This document shows positions 11,364-21,272 of a stretch of DNA of 64,000 nt, one piece after another. The stretch is from Paracidovorax wautersii. Lineage in GTDB: Bacteria; Pseudomonadota; Gammaproteobacteria; Burkholderiales; Burkholderiaceae_C. The notes under the pieces were generated by a model that saw nothing but the letters and a program-made list of their open reading frames with translations, searched no databases and was not told the DNA's origin. The stretch covers positions 124,001 to 188,000 of the forward strand of contig WNDQ01000001.1 in the NCBI GenBank assembly GCA_009912175.1. The letters run 5' to 3'. Position 1 is the first letter of the stretch; every line of letters begins with the position of its first letter. Made by a program: the position numbers and the translations under genes.

Positions 11364-11501
11364 ATCGCCAGCACGCCCTGGCGGCCCGCGTCGGCACGAT
11401 CCGAATATTCATCCTCAGAAATATCACTTCGACCTCGAACACGGCTTTCGACAATCGGCTGTTCGCCTTTTCCCAGACCCTGGGCTGCCACCAGTTATCC
11501 G

Positions 11502-12508
11502 ATGACGCACATTTTCAGGCTGGAGAACGTCTCCAAGGCCTTCATCCGCTCTGGCCAGACGTTGCCAGCCCTGCGCGACGTCAACCTCGAGATTCCTCCG
11601 GATCCTTTTTCGGCATCGTCGGCACCTCGGGCGCGGGCAAGAGCACGCTGCTGCGGCTGCTGAACCTGCTGGAAACACCCAGCGCCGGCTCGATCTGGTT
11701 CGAGGGCCAGCCGATCCACGGCTTGTCGGGCGCTGCGCTGCGCGCCTACCGAAACAAGGTCTCGACGATCTTTCAGCACTTCAACCTGTTTCACGGCAAG
11801 ACCGTGCTGGAGAACATCGAGTTTCCCCTGGCCGTGCGCGGCGAGCCGCGCGCCGCCCGCCGCCAGAAAACCCAGGAGCTCATTGACCTCGTCGGCCTGC
11901 GCGGCCAGGAAAACGCCTATCCGTCGCAGCTCTCGGGCGGGCAGAAGCAGCGGGTCGGCATCGCGCGGGCGCTGGTCTCGAACGCGCAGGTGCTGCTGTG
12001 CGACGAGGCCACCAGCGCGCTCGACTCGGAGACCACGACCGTCATCCTCGATCTGCTGCTGTCGCTCAAGCGCCAGCTCAATCTGACCATCATCCTCATC
12101 ACGCACGCGTGGGACGTGGTGCGCTACGCGGCCGACTCGGTGACCCTGATCCAGGGCGGCCGCATCGTCGAGACCGGCAGCGTGCGCGAGTTGCTGCACG
12201 ACGCAGACTCCTACCTCGGCCGCCAGCTGCTGCCCGCGCCCGACCTGGGACGCGGCCCCGAACACGGCTGGATCCGCTACGACCTGCTGCTGGCCGACGT
12301 GCGCCAGCAAAGCACGATCTTTGCCGACGCCGCCAAACGCCTGGACGTCGCCAGCGCCGTGGTCTCCGGCGGCGTCGAGCGCCTGGGCGGCATCGAAGCC
12401 GCACGTTTCAAGGTCGACTTCGACCTGCGCGGCAAGGCACCCGGCGCGCTCGAAGCGCTGTCCTCCATCCTGCGCGAAAAGAGCATCGTGCTCGGCAAGG
12501 CGGCCTGA
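11502..12508 (+). pseudogene. metN: Methionine ABC transporter ATP-binding protein MetN, split by a -1 frameshift near 11598-11600
   Basis: Frame A: MTHIFRLENVSKAFIRSGQTLPALRDVNLEIPP; frame B continues GSFFGIVGTSGAGKSTLLRLLN...LSGGQKQRVGIARAL...LLCDEATSALD plus C-terminal NIL-type domain. One missing base in attcctcc|ggatcc reconciles the frames. Confidence 0.85.
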
Positions 12509-13176
12509 TGAACACACGCGACTGGACCCAATACATCCCCGACTTCTGGGAAGCGCTCGGCCAGACCCTCTACATGACCGCCTTCTCGGGTGTGCTGGTC
12601 ATCAGCTTCGGCATCGCCATCGGCCTGGCGCTGTATCTGACGGCGCCCAACTCATGGAGCCCACGCCCCGTGGTCTACCACGTGCTCAACACGATCGTGA
12701 ACATCGGGCGCTCGATCCCGTTCATCATCATGATCGTCATCCTCATTCCCGCGACGCGGCTGATCGTCGGCACGCCGCTGGGCCCGGCCGCGGCGCTGGT
12801 CCCGCTGACGGTGGGGTTCACGCCCTTCTTCTCGCGCCTGATCGAGTCCAACCTGCGCGAACTCGACCAGGGCCGGATCGAGGCGGCCCGCGTCATCGGC
12901 GTGACGACACCGCAGTTCATCTTTCGCATCCTGCTGCCCGAATCCCTGTCCGGCATCATCGGCTCGGCCACCATCATCCTGGTCGGCCTGGTCGAGGGCA
13001 CCGCCGTGGCCGGCGCCATCGGCGCGGGCGGCGTGGGCGACTTCGCGCTCACCTATGGCTACCAGCGCTGGTTCACCGAATTGATCGTGGTCGCCGTCAT
13101 CGCCATGGTGCTCATCGTGCAGGCCATCCAGATCACCGGCGACACCTGGGTGCGCCTGCGCAAACACAAACGCTAG
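12508..13176 (+). CDS. metI: Methionine ABC transporter permease MetI
   Basis: ATG overlaps metN stop (tgatg); IGRSIPFIIMIVILIPATRLIVGTPLGPAAALVPLTVGFTPFFSRLIESNLREL and GAIGAGGVGDFALTYGYQRW. Confidence 0.95.
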   Translation: MNTRDWTQYIPDFWEALGQTLYMTAFSGVLVISFGIAIGLALYLTAPNSWSPRPVVYHVLNTIVNIGRSIPFIIMIVILIPATRLIVGTPLGPAAALVPLTVGFTPFFSRLIESNLRELDQGRIEAARVIGVTTPQFIFRILLPESLSGIIGSATIILVGLVEGTAVAGAIGAGGVGDFALTYGYQRWFTELIVVAVIAMVLIVQAIQITGDTWVRLRKHKR

Positions 13177-13216
13177 GCCACTGCGCCTGCGCCTTCGTCC
13201 GATTTCTTTTGTCTGC

Positions 13217-14128
13217 ATGGAAAGACGCCTCATGTCGCTCAACGCCCCCATCGCCCCCACAGCCCGACGCAAGACCCTGCACACGATCCTGACCCTGTGC
13301 GTCGCCGCGCTCACCAGCGGCTTTGCCGGCACCGCCACAGCGGCCGACACCCGCGTGCCCAGCGAGCCGCTGCGGGTCTACGTGACCCCGACACCGCAAG
13401 GCGACATCCTGCGCTACGTGCAGAAGCTCGCCGATGCGGACAAGAGCGGCCTCAAGCTCAAGGTCATCGAAAGCAACCAGGGGCTGGACGTCAACCAGTT
13501 GCTGCTCAAGGGCGACATCGACGCCAACCTGTTCCAGCACCAGCCCTATTTCGTTTCGTGGATCGCCGCCCACCCCGAAGGCAAGGACAAGCTGGTCAAC
13601 GCCGCCACCCTGCTGGTCAACGTGTTCGGCCTGTATTCCTCCAAGTACAAGTCGATCAAGGACATCCCGGACGGCGCCTCCTTCCTGGTGCCCAACGAGC
13701 AGACCAACCTGCCGCGCGCCCTGTTCATCCTGCAAAACGCGGGGCTGCTCACGCTCAACTACCCGAAGTCCGACGGCTCCGCCGCCGCGCGGGCCATCGA
13801 CGAGAAAACCATCGCGGCCAACCCCCGCAACTTCAAGTTCATCCCGACCGAAACACGTTTGCGCGCCAAGGCCCTGCCGGATGTGCAAGCGTCGTTCATC
13901 AACGGCGACATCGCGCTCACGCACGACATCGACCCACGCTCGGCGCTCGCGCTGGAAGACAAGGCCGGCAATCCCTACGCCAACGTGCTGACGACGCGCA
14001 GCGACCTGGTGCAAGACCCGCGCGTGCAGGCCCTTGTGAACTACCTCACCGGCGAGTCGGTGGCCCGGTTCATCAACGACAACTACAAGGGCTTCGTGGC
14101 ACCGGTCCAGCAGCGGCTGATTCCTTGA
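13217..14128 (+). CDS. metQ: MetQ/NlpA family ABC transporter substrate-binding protein
   Basis: Signal peptide then VESNQGLDVNQLL-like KVIESNQGLDVNQLLLKGDIDANLFQHQPYF; third gene of metNIQ order. Confidence 0.88.
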   Translation: MERRLMSLNAPIAPTARRKTLHTILTLCVAALTSGFAGTATAADTRVPSEPLRVYVTPTPQGDILRYVQKLADADKSGLKLKVIESNQGLDVNQLLLKGDIDANLFQHQPYFVSWIAAHPEGKDKLVNAATLLVNVFGLYSSKYKSIKDIPDGASFLVPNEQTNLPRALFILQNAGLLTLNYPKSDGSAAARAIDEKTIAANPRNFKFIPTETRLRAKALPDVQASFINGDIALTHDIDPRSALALEDKAGNPYANVLTTRSDLVQDPRVQALVNYLTGESVARFINDNYKGFVAPVQQRLIP

Positions 14129-14256
14129 ACGGGCCGTGCACACCCGTGAAAAGACTTTGAACAGGTTCTTAAGCCCAACCTAAGTCCGGCACGTCCAGAA
14201 TAGGCCGCCGGTCTGCGGTTCGCAGGCGCCGGCGCATCGGCAACAACGAACTTTGG

Positions 14257-16050
14257 GTGGACATGGACTGGCATACCGAAATCGGCCACAGCGCACTGTG
14301 GTTGCTGCAGGCTTATCTGATCACGTGCGCGGGCTCCGCCGCCATGGTGGCGCTGGCGGTGCGTGGCACGCGCTGGGGGCATCAGTTCTGGCGGCTGGGC
14401 GCGGGTTATCTGGATCCGCGGCGCGACTGGCGCCCGCTGGTGTCGCTGGCGCTGCTGCTGTTCTTTGCGCTGTTCGCGGTGCGGCTGTCGGTGCTGTTTT
14501 CCTTCTGGTACAACGGCTTTTACAGCGCGCTGCAGGCACTGGACGTCAAGGCCTTCTGGTTCCTGATCGGCATCTTCGCCGTGCTGGCGGCGGTGCACGT
14601 GGGCAGCACGCTGCTCAACGCATACATCGGCCAGGCCTTCGACATCCGCTGGCGTGTGTGGCTCAACGAGCGTCTGACCAGCGACTGGCTGGCCGGCCAG
14701 GCCTATTACCGCGAGCAGTTCCTCGAAGGCAACGCGGCCATGGACAACCCGGACCAGCGGATCGAGCGCGACATCGCGGCCTTCACCACGGGCTCGCGCA
14801 CGCTGGCCATCGGCGCGGTCGGCTCCGTGGTTTCGCTGGTCGCCTTCACGGGCATTCTGTGGTCGCTGTCGGCGCCGCTGGCCGTCGCGGGCATCGAGGT
14901 GCCGCGCGCCATGGTGTTCCTGGTCTACCTCTACGTGATCGTGGCCACCGTGTTTGCCTTCTGGATCGGGCGGCCGCTGATCCGGCTGAACTTCCTGTCC
15001 GAAAAACTCAGCGCCAACTTCCGCTACGCGCTCATGCGGCTGCGCGAGTACGCCGAGAACATCGCCTTCTACCGGGGCGCGGCCATCGAGCGCCGCCAGC
15101 TCGACGGCCGCTTCGGCGCGGTCATCGCCAATGCCTGGGCGCTGGTGTTCCGGGGCCTGAAATTCGACGGCTACAACCTGGGCGTGAGCCAGGTCGCCGT
15201 GGTCTTTCCCTTCATCCTGCAGGCGCCGCGTTTCTTCAGCGGCGCGATCAAGCTGGGTGACGTGATGCAGACCTCGCAGGCCTTCGGCCAGGTGCAGGAT
15301 GCGCTGTCGTTCTTCCGCACGTCCTACGACACGTTTGCACAGTACCGCGCGGTGCTGGACCGCCTGACCGGCTTTCTCGATGCCACGCGGGACGCGCGCG
15401 CGCTGCCGACGATCGCCACCGAGCCGCTGGCCGATGCCCTGCAGATCACCGCGCTGCAGGCCCGCCGCCCCGACGGCCAGCCGCTGGTGCAAGACCTGTC
15501 GCTGGCACTGCAACCGGGCCAGGCGCTGCTCATCAAAGGCCCCTCGGGCTGCGGCAAAACGACCTTGCTGCGCGCGCTGGCCGGCCTGTGGCCGCATGCC
15601 GAAGGCACGGTGCGGCACCCCGAGGGCGCGCAGACGCTGTTCCTGTCGCAGCGCCCCTACCTGCCGCTGGGCAGCCTGCGCGCGGCGTTGGCCTACCCGG
15701 GCGAGCCCGCGCCCGGCGACGACGCGCGCATCCACGCCGTGCTGGCGCGCGTCAGCCTGGGCCACCTGGCCGAGCGGCTGGACCTGGCCACCGACTGGTC
15801 GCGCATCCTGTCGATCGGCGAACAGCAACGGCTGGCCTTTGCCCGCGTGCTGTTCAACCAGCCGCGCCTGGTCTTCCTCGACGAGGCCACATCAGCCACC
15901 GACGAGGGCCTGGAGCACCAGCTCTACACGCTGCTGCGCGGTGAGCTGCCGCAGGCCATGCTGGTGAGCATCGGCCACCGCAGCACGCTCGACGCCTTCC
16001 ACGACCGCCAGCTCGTGCTCGACGGGCAAGGCGGCTGGGCGCTGCGTTGA
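14257..16050 (+). CDS. SbmA/BacA-like (YddA-type) ABC transporter, fused TM and ATPase
   Basis: NPDQRIERDIAAFTTGSRTLAIGAVGSVVSLVAFTGILW and Walker A KGPSGCGKTTLLRALAGLWPHAEG. Confidence 0.92.
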   Translation: MDMDWHTEIGHSALWLLQAYLITCAGSAAMVALAVRGTRWGHQFWRLGAGYLDPRRDWRPLVSLALLLFFALFAVRLSVLFSFWYNGFYSALQALDVKAFWFLIGIFAVLAAVHVGSTLLNAYIGQAFDIRWRVWLNERLTSDWLAGQAYYREQFLEGNAAMDNPDQRIERDIAAFTTGSRTLAIGAVGSVVSLVAFTGILWSLSAPLAVAGIEVPRAMVFLVYLYVIVATVFAFWIGRPLIRLNFLSEKLSANFRYALMRLREYAENIAFYRGAAIERRQLDGRFGAVIANAWALVFRGLKFDGYNLGVSQVAVVFPFILQAPRFFSGAIKLGDVMQTSQAFGQVQDALSFFRTSYDTFAQYRAVLDRLTGFLDATRDARALPTIATEPLADALQITALQARRPDGQPLVQDLSLALQPGQALLIKGPSGCGKTTLLRALAGLWPHAEGTVRHPEGAQTLFLSQRPYLPLGSLRAALAYPGEPAPGDDARIHAVLARVSLGHLAERLDLATDWSRILSIGEQQRLAFARVLFNQPRLVFLDEATSATDEGLEHQLYTLLRGELPQAMLVSIGHRSTLDAFHDRQLVLDGQGGWALR

Positions 16051-16069
16051 GAGCCTGTTCGCGGCCTGA

Positions 16070-17080
16070 TCAATCAGGCCGGATGTTCATTTCCCGGATG
16101 ACGGTGCCGTACTTGTCGAGCTCCTGGCGCGTGAAGACGGCCAGTTGCTCGGCACTGCCGTGCGCGGGCGTGATGGCGAACTGCTGCAGTCGCTCGTTCA
16201 CATCGGGCATCTGCATGACCTTGGCCAGCGCGTCGCCCAGCTTGCGCAGCACGGGCGCCGGCGTCTTGGCGCGCGTGTAGAGCGCGTACCAGGCATCGAC
16301 CTGGAAGTTCTTGTAGCCCGCCTCGGCAAAGGTCGGCACGTCGGGCAGCTCGGCCAGGCGCGTGGGCGCGGCCACCGCCAGCGCGCGCGCCTTGCCGCCA
16401 CGGGTCAGCGGCAAGGCGCTGGTGCTGGTGTCGAAGATCACGTCCAGCCGGCCGGCGATCAGGTCGAGCGTGTGGGCGTTGCCGCCCTTGTAGGGCACGT
16501 GCGTCATCTCGACCCCGGCCGCGCGGCCGAACAAAGCGCCGGCCAGGTGCAGCGGCGAGCCATTGCCGGCCGAGCCATACATCACCTGGCCCGGCGTCTT
16601 GCGCGCCTGCTCGACCACGGCGGCCAGGCTGGTGTAGCGCGAGTCGGTGCCGACGGTGGCGATGATGGGCGCCTTGCCGATCAGCCCCAGCGGCGCAAAG
16701 TCGGCCACCGGGTCGTAGCCCGCGACCTTGTAGCCCAGCAAGTTGGGCGTGACCGCGTGGCTGGCCAGCGAACCCAGCACCAGCGTGTAGCCGTCGGACG
16801 GCGCCCGGGCCGCCATGGCGGTGCCAATGGCCGTACCCGCGCCGGGGCGGTTGTCGACCACCACGGCCTGGCCCAGCACCTCGGCCATCTTCTGGCCGAT
16901 CAGCCGCCCGACCGCGTCGTTGGCGCCGCCGGCCGGGTACGGCACGATCAGCGTGAGGTTGCGCGAGGGGAAATCGTCCTGGGCCTGGGCGGCGGGCGCC
17001 AGCGTTCCCAGCAGGGCCAGGGCCGCGGCGGCCAGGCAGCCGCGCCGGCGCAGGGCGCCCCCGGTGAAGGGCAATGTCAT
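16070..17080 (-). CDS. Tripartite tricarboxylate transporter (Bug/TctC) family substrate-binding protein
   Basis: NLTLIVPYPAGGANDAVGRLIGQKMAEVLGQAVVVDNRPGAGTAIGT; start reassigned to MTLPFTGGAL. Confidence 0.93.
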   Translation of the reverse strand: MTLPFTGGALRRRGCLAAAALALLGTLAPAAQAQDDFPSRNLTLIVPYPAGGANDAVGRLIGQKMAEVLGQAVVVDNRPGAGTAIGTAMAARAPSDGYTLVLGSLASHAVTPNLLGYKVAGYDPVADFAPLGLIGKAPIIATVGTDSRYTSLAAVVEQARKTPGQVMYGSAGNGSPLHLAGALFGRAAGVEMTHVPYKGGNAHTLDLIAGRLDVIFDTSTSALPLTRGGKARALAVAAPTRLAELPDVPTFAEAGYKNFQVDAWYALYTRAKTPAPVLRKLGDALAKVMQMPDVNERLQQFAITPAHGSAEQLAVFTRQELDKYGTVIREMNIRPD

Positions 17081-17239
17081 GGTGTCTGTCTCCGGTGAGT
17101 CGTAGTAGGCTTGCGCTGGCGCGGACCGATGCCACAATCTTTCACAAACAACCAAATTCTTTCACCATGCCTTTGATCAAGCCAGACATTTGTCCGATAA
17201 ACCGGTGAAAACCCCTACCAATTTCTCTCAAAAACGCGC

Positions 17240-18055
17240 ATGAACAAGCCCACCCGAAGCGTCCAGCCCACGGCGCTGCTGCCCGCGCAGCGGCGCGACC
17301 GCATCGTGGCCTTCTTGCAGCGGCACGGCGCGGTGACGCTGCAGCAGCTCGCGCAGGCGCTGGAGGTGTCGCTGTCGACCTTGCGGCGCGACCTCGACGG
17401 CCTGGAGGCCGAGGGCATCCTGTCGCGCACCCATGGCGGCGCGCTGCTGCGCCAGCCGCAGTACAGCACTTTCGAGCCCGACCCGAGCGCGGCATCAGCC
17501 CTTTCGCCTCAAGAAAAACGCGCCATCGGCGTGGCCGCGGCGGCCGGCCTGCGGCCCGGGCAGAGCGTGATCTTCGACAGCGGCAGCACCGTGCTGGAGG
17601 CCGCGCGCGCGGCGGTCGAGCGCAACCTGCCGCTGGTGGCCGTCACCAACGACCTGGCCATCGCCCAGGTGCTGGGCACGAGCGCCGCCATCCGCGTGCA
17701 CGTGCTGGGCGGCCAGTTGCGGCCCGGCAGCCATACGCTCACGGGCCCCGGCATGATCGAGCAGGCGCACGCGCTGCGCGCCGACGTGGTGCTGCTGGGC
17801 GCGCATGCGGTGACCGACGGTGTGCTGTCGGAGACCGACGCCGACGTGGCCGCCGTCAAACGCGCTTTTGTGGCGGCAGCGGCCGAGCGGCGGCTGCTGG
17901 TGGATGCCAGCAAGTTCCGCCCGCGCGCCTTCATGCAGGTGTGCGAGATCACGGCCTTCGACGAGGTGATCTCGGACCAGGGCCTGCCCCCCGGCCAGGC
18001 CGAGGCACTGCGCGAGCTGGACCTCGCGCTCACGCTGGTGCACGCGGGCGGCTGA
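17240..18055 (+). CDS. DeoR/GlpR family transcriptional regulator
   Basis: RRDRIVAFLQRHGAVTLQQLAQALEVSLSTLRRDLDGLEAEGILSRTHGGAL and DeoR sensor domain. Confidence 0.93.
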   Translation: MNKPTRSVQPTALLPAQRRDRIVAFLQRHGAVTLQQLAQALEVSLSTLRRDLDGLEAEGILSRTHGGALLRQPQYSTFEPDPSAASALSPQEKRAIGVAAAAGLRPGQSVIFDSGSTVLEAARAAVERNLPLVAVTNDLAIAQVLGTSAAIRVHVLGGQLRPGSHTLTGPGMIEQAHALRADVVLLGAHAVTDGVLSETDADVAAVKRAFVAAAAERRLLVDASKFRPRAFMQVCEITAFDEVISDQGLPPGQAEALRELDLALTLVHAGG

Positions 18056-18067
18056 CCCCAGAGCCTG

Positions 18068-19012
18068 TCAGGCCGCGAGCTTTTCCAACGCGTCGATGAA
18101 CATGGCGGGCACGTCGAAACCCGTCTGGTCGGTGATTTCCTGGAAGCAGGTCGGGCTGGTCACGTTGATTTCGGTCAGGCTCTCGCCGATCACGTCCAGG
18201 CCGACCAGCAGCAGGCCGCGCGCGGCCAGCGTGGGGCCCAGGGCCTCGGCGATCGCGCGGTCGCGGCTGGTCAGCGTCTGTGCCACACCCTTGCCGCCGG
18301 CGGCCAGGTTGCCGCGCACTTCGCCGCCCTGCGGAATGCGCGCCAGGCTGAACGGCGCGGGCACGCCGTTGATGAGCAGGATACGTTTGTCGCCCTGCAC
18401 GATCTCGGGCACGTAGCGCTGCACCATGATGGTCTGCGTGCCGTCGCGGTTGAGCGTCTCGATGATGCTGCCCAGGTTCAGGCCGTCGGCCTTGACGCGG
18501 AAGATGCCCATGCCGCCCATGCCGTCCAGCGGCTTGAGGATGATGTCGCCGTGCTCGGCCTGGAAGGCGCGCACCGCCTCGGGCCGGCGCGTGACCAGCG
18601 TGGGGCTGGTGAACTGCGGAAACTCCAGCAGCGCGAGCTTTTCGGGGTGGTCGCGCAGCGCGGCCGGCTTGTTGAAGACCTTGGCGCCTTCACGCTCGGC
18701 CTGGCCCAGCAGGTGGGTGGCGTAGAAGAACTCGGTGTCGAAAGGCGGGTCCTTGCGCATGACCACGGCGTCGAACTCGCGCAGCGCCACTTCGCGTGTG
18801 CCGTCCACGCGGAACCAGGCCTCGGGCTCGCCGGTGAGCGTGATGTCCTGCACACGCGCCGTCACCAGACCGCCACTGCGCCAGCCCAGGTCGATCTGCT
18901 CGCAGGCCGACACGCGATGGCCGCGCCGCTGCGCCTCGCGCATCATGGCGAACGTGGTGTCCTTGTAGATCTTGAAGGACGCCAGCGGGTCCGCGACAAA
19001 CAGAAGATTCAT
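18068..19012 (-). CDS. gshB: Glutathione synthase
   Basis: MNLLFVADPLASFKIYKDTTFAMMREAQRRGH...MRKDPPFDTEF...ILKPLDGMGGMGIFRV...INVTSPTCFQEI. Confidence 0.96.
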   Translation of the reverse strand: MNLLFVADPLASFKIYKDTTFAMMREAQRRGHRVSACEQIDLGWRSGGLVTARVQDITLTGEPEAWFRVDGTREVALREFDAVVMRKDPPFDTEFFYATHLLGQAEREGAKVFNKPAALRDHPEKLALLEFPQFTSPTLVTRRPEAVRAFQAEHGDIILKPLDGMGGMGIFRVKADGLNLGSIIETLNRDGTQTIMVQRYVPEIVQGDKRILLINGVPAPFSLARIPQGGEVRGNLAAGGKGVAQTLTSRDRAIAEALGPTLAARGLLLVGLDVIGESLTEINVTSPTCFQEITDQTGFDVPAMFIDALEKLAA

Positions 19013-19076
19013 GATGAGCCTCTTTGGAAATCCGTCGTACAGGCCGTGATCGTAAGCACGTTCTGATGTCTTGTTT

Positions 19077-20225
19077 TCAGGCGCGGCGCGCCAGCGCCCC
19101 CGCCACCACGCCCCAGAAGGCCGAGCCGATGCCGGCCAGCGTCACGCCGCTGAGCGTGACCAGAAAGGTGATGAGCGCAGCCTCGCGGTGCGACTCCTCG
19201 CGCAGCGCCACCACCAGCGCGCTGCCGATGGTGCCCAGCAGCGCCAGGCCCGCAATGGCGGCCACCAGCTCGGGCGGAAAGGCGGCGATCAGCCCCGTCG
19301 CCACGCCGGCGAACAGGCCCAGCAGCACGTAGAGCGCGCCGCACACCACGGCCGCGGTGTAACGTTTGTCCGGGTCTTCGTGCGCCTCGCGCCCCATGCA
19401 GATGGCGGCGGTGATCGCGCTCAGCGACAAGGAATAGCCGCCGAACGGCGCCAGGGCCAGCGTGCCCAACCCCGTCAGCGACACCAGGCGCGAGACCGGC
19501 ATGGCGTAGCCCGCCGCGCGGATCGCCGCCACGCCGGGCAGGTTCTGCGATGCCATGGTCACCACGAACAGCGGCAGCGCCAGGCTGATGGCGGCCGCGA
19601 GCGACCACTGCGGCGCGATCCACACCGGCTGCGCGAACGCCAGCGGCAAGGGCGCGGGCGCCATGCGGCCGCTGGCCCAGGCGTAGGCCACGGCCACGCC
19701 CAGCGTCACCGGCACGGCGTAGCGCGCGAACCAGCGGCGCCCGGCCAGGTAGGTCAGCAGCATGAGCAGCACCAGCGGCCAGGCCGTCTGCGCGGCGGTG
19801 AAGGCCTGCAGGCCGAAACGTGTGAGCACACCCGCCAGCAGGCCGGCGGCCAGCGCCAGCGGAATGCGGTCCATGATGCGCGCGAACCAGCCCGTCACGC
19901 CGAACAGCAGCACCAGCGCCGCGCACAGCATGAAGGCGCCCACGGCCTCGCCCATCGAAAAACCCGAGCCGGCCACGGCCAGCATGGCCGCGCCCGGCGT
20001 GCTCCAGGCCACCATGACGGGCTTGCGCAGCACCAGCGAGGGCAGCGCCGTGCACAGGCCGCAGCCCACGCCCAGCGCCCACACCCACGAGGTGATGGCC
20101 GCATGGTCGGCCCCGAAGGCCTGCGCGGCCTGGAACACGATCACGATCGAGCTGGTCACCCCCACCAGCACCGCGACAAAACCGGCGCTGGCGGCGGACA
20201 GGCTCAGGTCCTTGAAAAAAAACAT
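19077..20225 (-). CDS. benE: Benzoate/H(+) symporter BenE family transporter
   Basis: MFFFKDLSLSAASAGFVAVLVGVTSSIVIVFQAAQAFGADHAAITSWVWALGVGCGL; MVAWSTPGAAML. Confidence 0.92.
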   Translation of the reverse strand: MFFFKDLSLSAASAGFVAVLVGVTSSIVIVFQAAQAFGADHAAITSWVWALGVGCGLCTALPSLVLRKPVMVAWSTPGAAMLAVAGSGFSMGEAVGAFMLCAALVLLFGVTGWFARIMDRIPLALAAGLLAGVLTRFGLQAFTAAQTAWPLVLLMLLTYLAGRRWFARYAVPVTLGVAVAYAWASGRMAPAPLPLAFAQPVWIAPQWSLAAAISLALPLFVVTMASQNLPGVAAIRAAGYAMPVSRLVSLTGLGTLALAPFGGYSLSLSAITAAICMGREAHEDPDKRYTAAVVCGALYVLLGLFAGVATGLIAAFPPELVAAIAGLALLGTIGSALVVALREESHREAALITFLVTLSGVTLAGIGSAFWGVVAGALARRA

Positions 20226-20271
20226 GGGCGCGATTGTGGCACCCGGCCCAAATCTGCGCAGGACCGGGGTT

Positions 20272-21111
20272 TCACCCGCGCAACAAGGCCTTGCGGAAGG
20301 ACAGCACGTGCGTCTCGACCGCGCGTTCGGCCGCGCCGCTGTCGTTGGCCGCCAGCGCCTCGACGATGGCGGCGTGTTCCCGGCTGACTTCCTCCAGATG
20401 GCCTTCGCTGGCCAAAGAGATCGCCCAGAAGCGCTGCGAACGCGCATGCAGCACACGCAGGATCTCGGTCAGCACGGGGTTGCCGGAGACGGCGGCGATC
20501 TGCTCGTGGAACAGGCGGTCGCAATTCATGATGTGCGGCATGCTGCGTGTGGCCACGGCGGCGTCGAAGTCGTGCGCGGCGCGGCGCACGTCGGCAATCT
20601 GCTCGGCCGTGATGGCCGGGGCCACCAGGCGCGCGCACAGCAGCTCGTTGGCCAGGCGCACGTCGATCAGCGCCAGCGCGTCGTCGATGGACAGCGGCGC
20701 CACCACCACGCCCTTGCGCGGAATGATCTGCACCAGTCCCTCGGTCGCCAGCCGGTGCAGCGCATGGTTGACGGGCGTGCGGCCCACACCCAGGTCGCTC
20801 ACCAGCGTTGCGGTGTTCAGGTAGTCGCCAGGGCGGTAGGCCAGCGTGGTCAGCCGGTCCTTGAGCAGCGAATACGCCCGCTCGTTTTGCGACAGGTCGG
20901 CCAGGGGGTCGGCGGACGGAGACGGCAGGGGACTGAACGCAGTGGACACAGGACTTTTCAACTCGGCAAAAAAACGGCCCAGCTCGTGGGAAAACGACGG
21001 TGCCCGGGCAGGCGCCGCGCTCGATTGTGGCAGCGGCTCGCCCGGTGCCGCCGCCCCGATGGGCCGGCCCGGACCATCGCACCCCCGTGATACTACTCTT
21101 GTCTCTGGCAT
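20272..21111 (-). CDS. GntR family transcriptional regulator (FCD domain)
   Basis: AYSLLKDRLTTLAYRPGDYLNTATLVSDLGVGRTPVNHALHRLATEGLVQIIPRKGVVVAPLS; FCD-like C-terminus; true start may be internal. Confidence 0.9.
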   Translation of the reverse strand: MPETRVVSRGCDGPGRPIGAAAPGEPLPQSSAAPARAPSFSHELGRFFAELKSPVSTAFSPLPSPSADPLADLSQNERAYSLLKDRLTTLAYRPGDYLNTATLVSDLGVGRTPVNHALHRLATEGLVQIIPRKGVVVAPLSIDDALALIDVRLANELLCARLVAPAITAEQIADVRRAAHDFDAAVATRSMPHIMNCDRLFHEQIAAVSGNPVLTEILRVLHARSQRFWAISLASEGHLEEVSREHAAIVEALAANDSGAAERAVETHVLSFRKALLRG

Positions 21112-21137
21112 GAAATTCGCTTGGAATCCTTTGCGAA

Positions 21138-21159
21138 GACTTGTGAAATTTTACAAGTC
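21138..21159. promoter_or_regulatory. Candidate GntR-family operator (inverted repeat)
   Basis: gacttgtgaaattttacaagtc: 7-bp perfect arms GACTTGT-N8-ACAAGTC between the GntR gene and the divergent TRAP operon. Confidence 0.5.
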
Positions 21160-21272
21160 TTTTACTTGATGATCAGTGGTGCATGGCGCACCGGCGCGGT
21201 GCGCAGGCACCGGTCGTCCGGGTTCTGCCGGCACCACCGACGGCCATTTTTTCAAAGAGGAGCGTTTCTTCC

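Noticed and set aside
11600-11612. Programmed -1 frameshift in metN
   Set aside because: The T5 run is short and lacks a canonical X XXY YYZ heptamer in the reading frame; a simple deletion or consensus error is more likely, though slippage is noted as a possibility.
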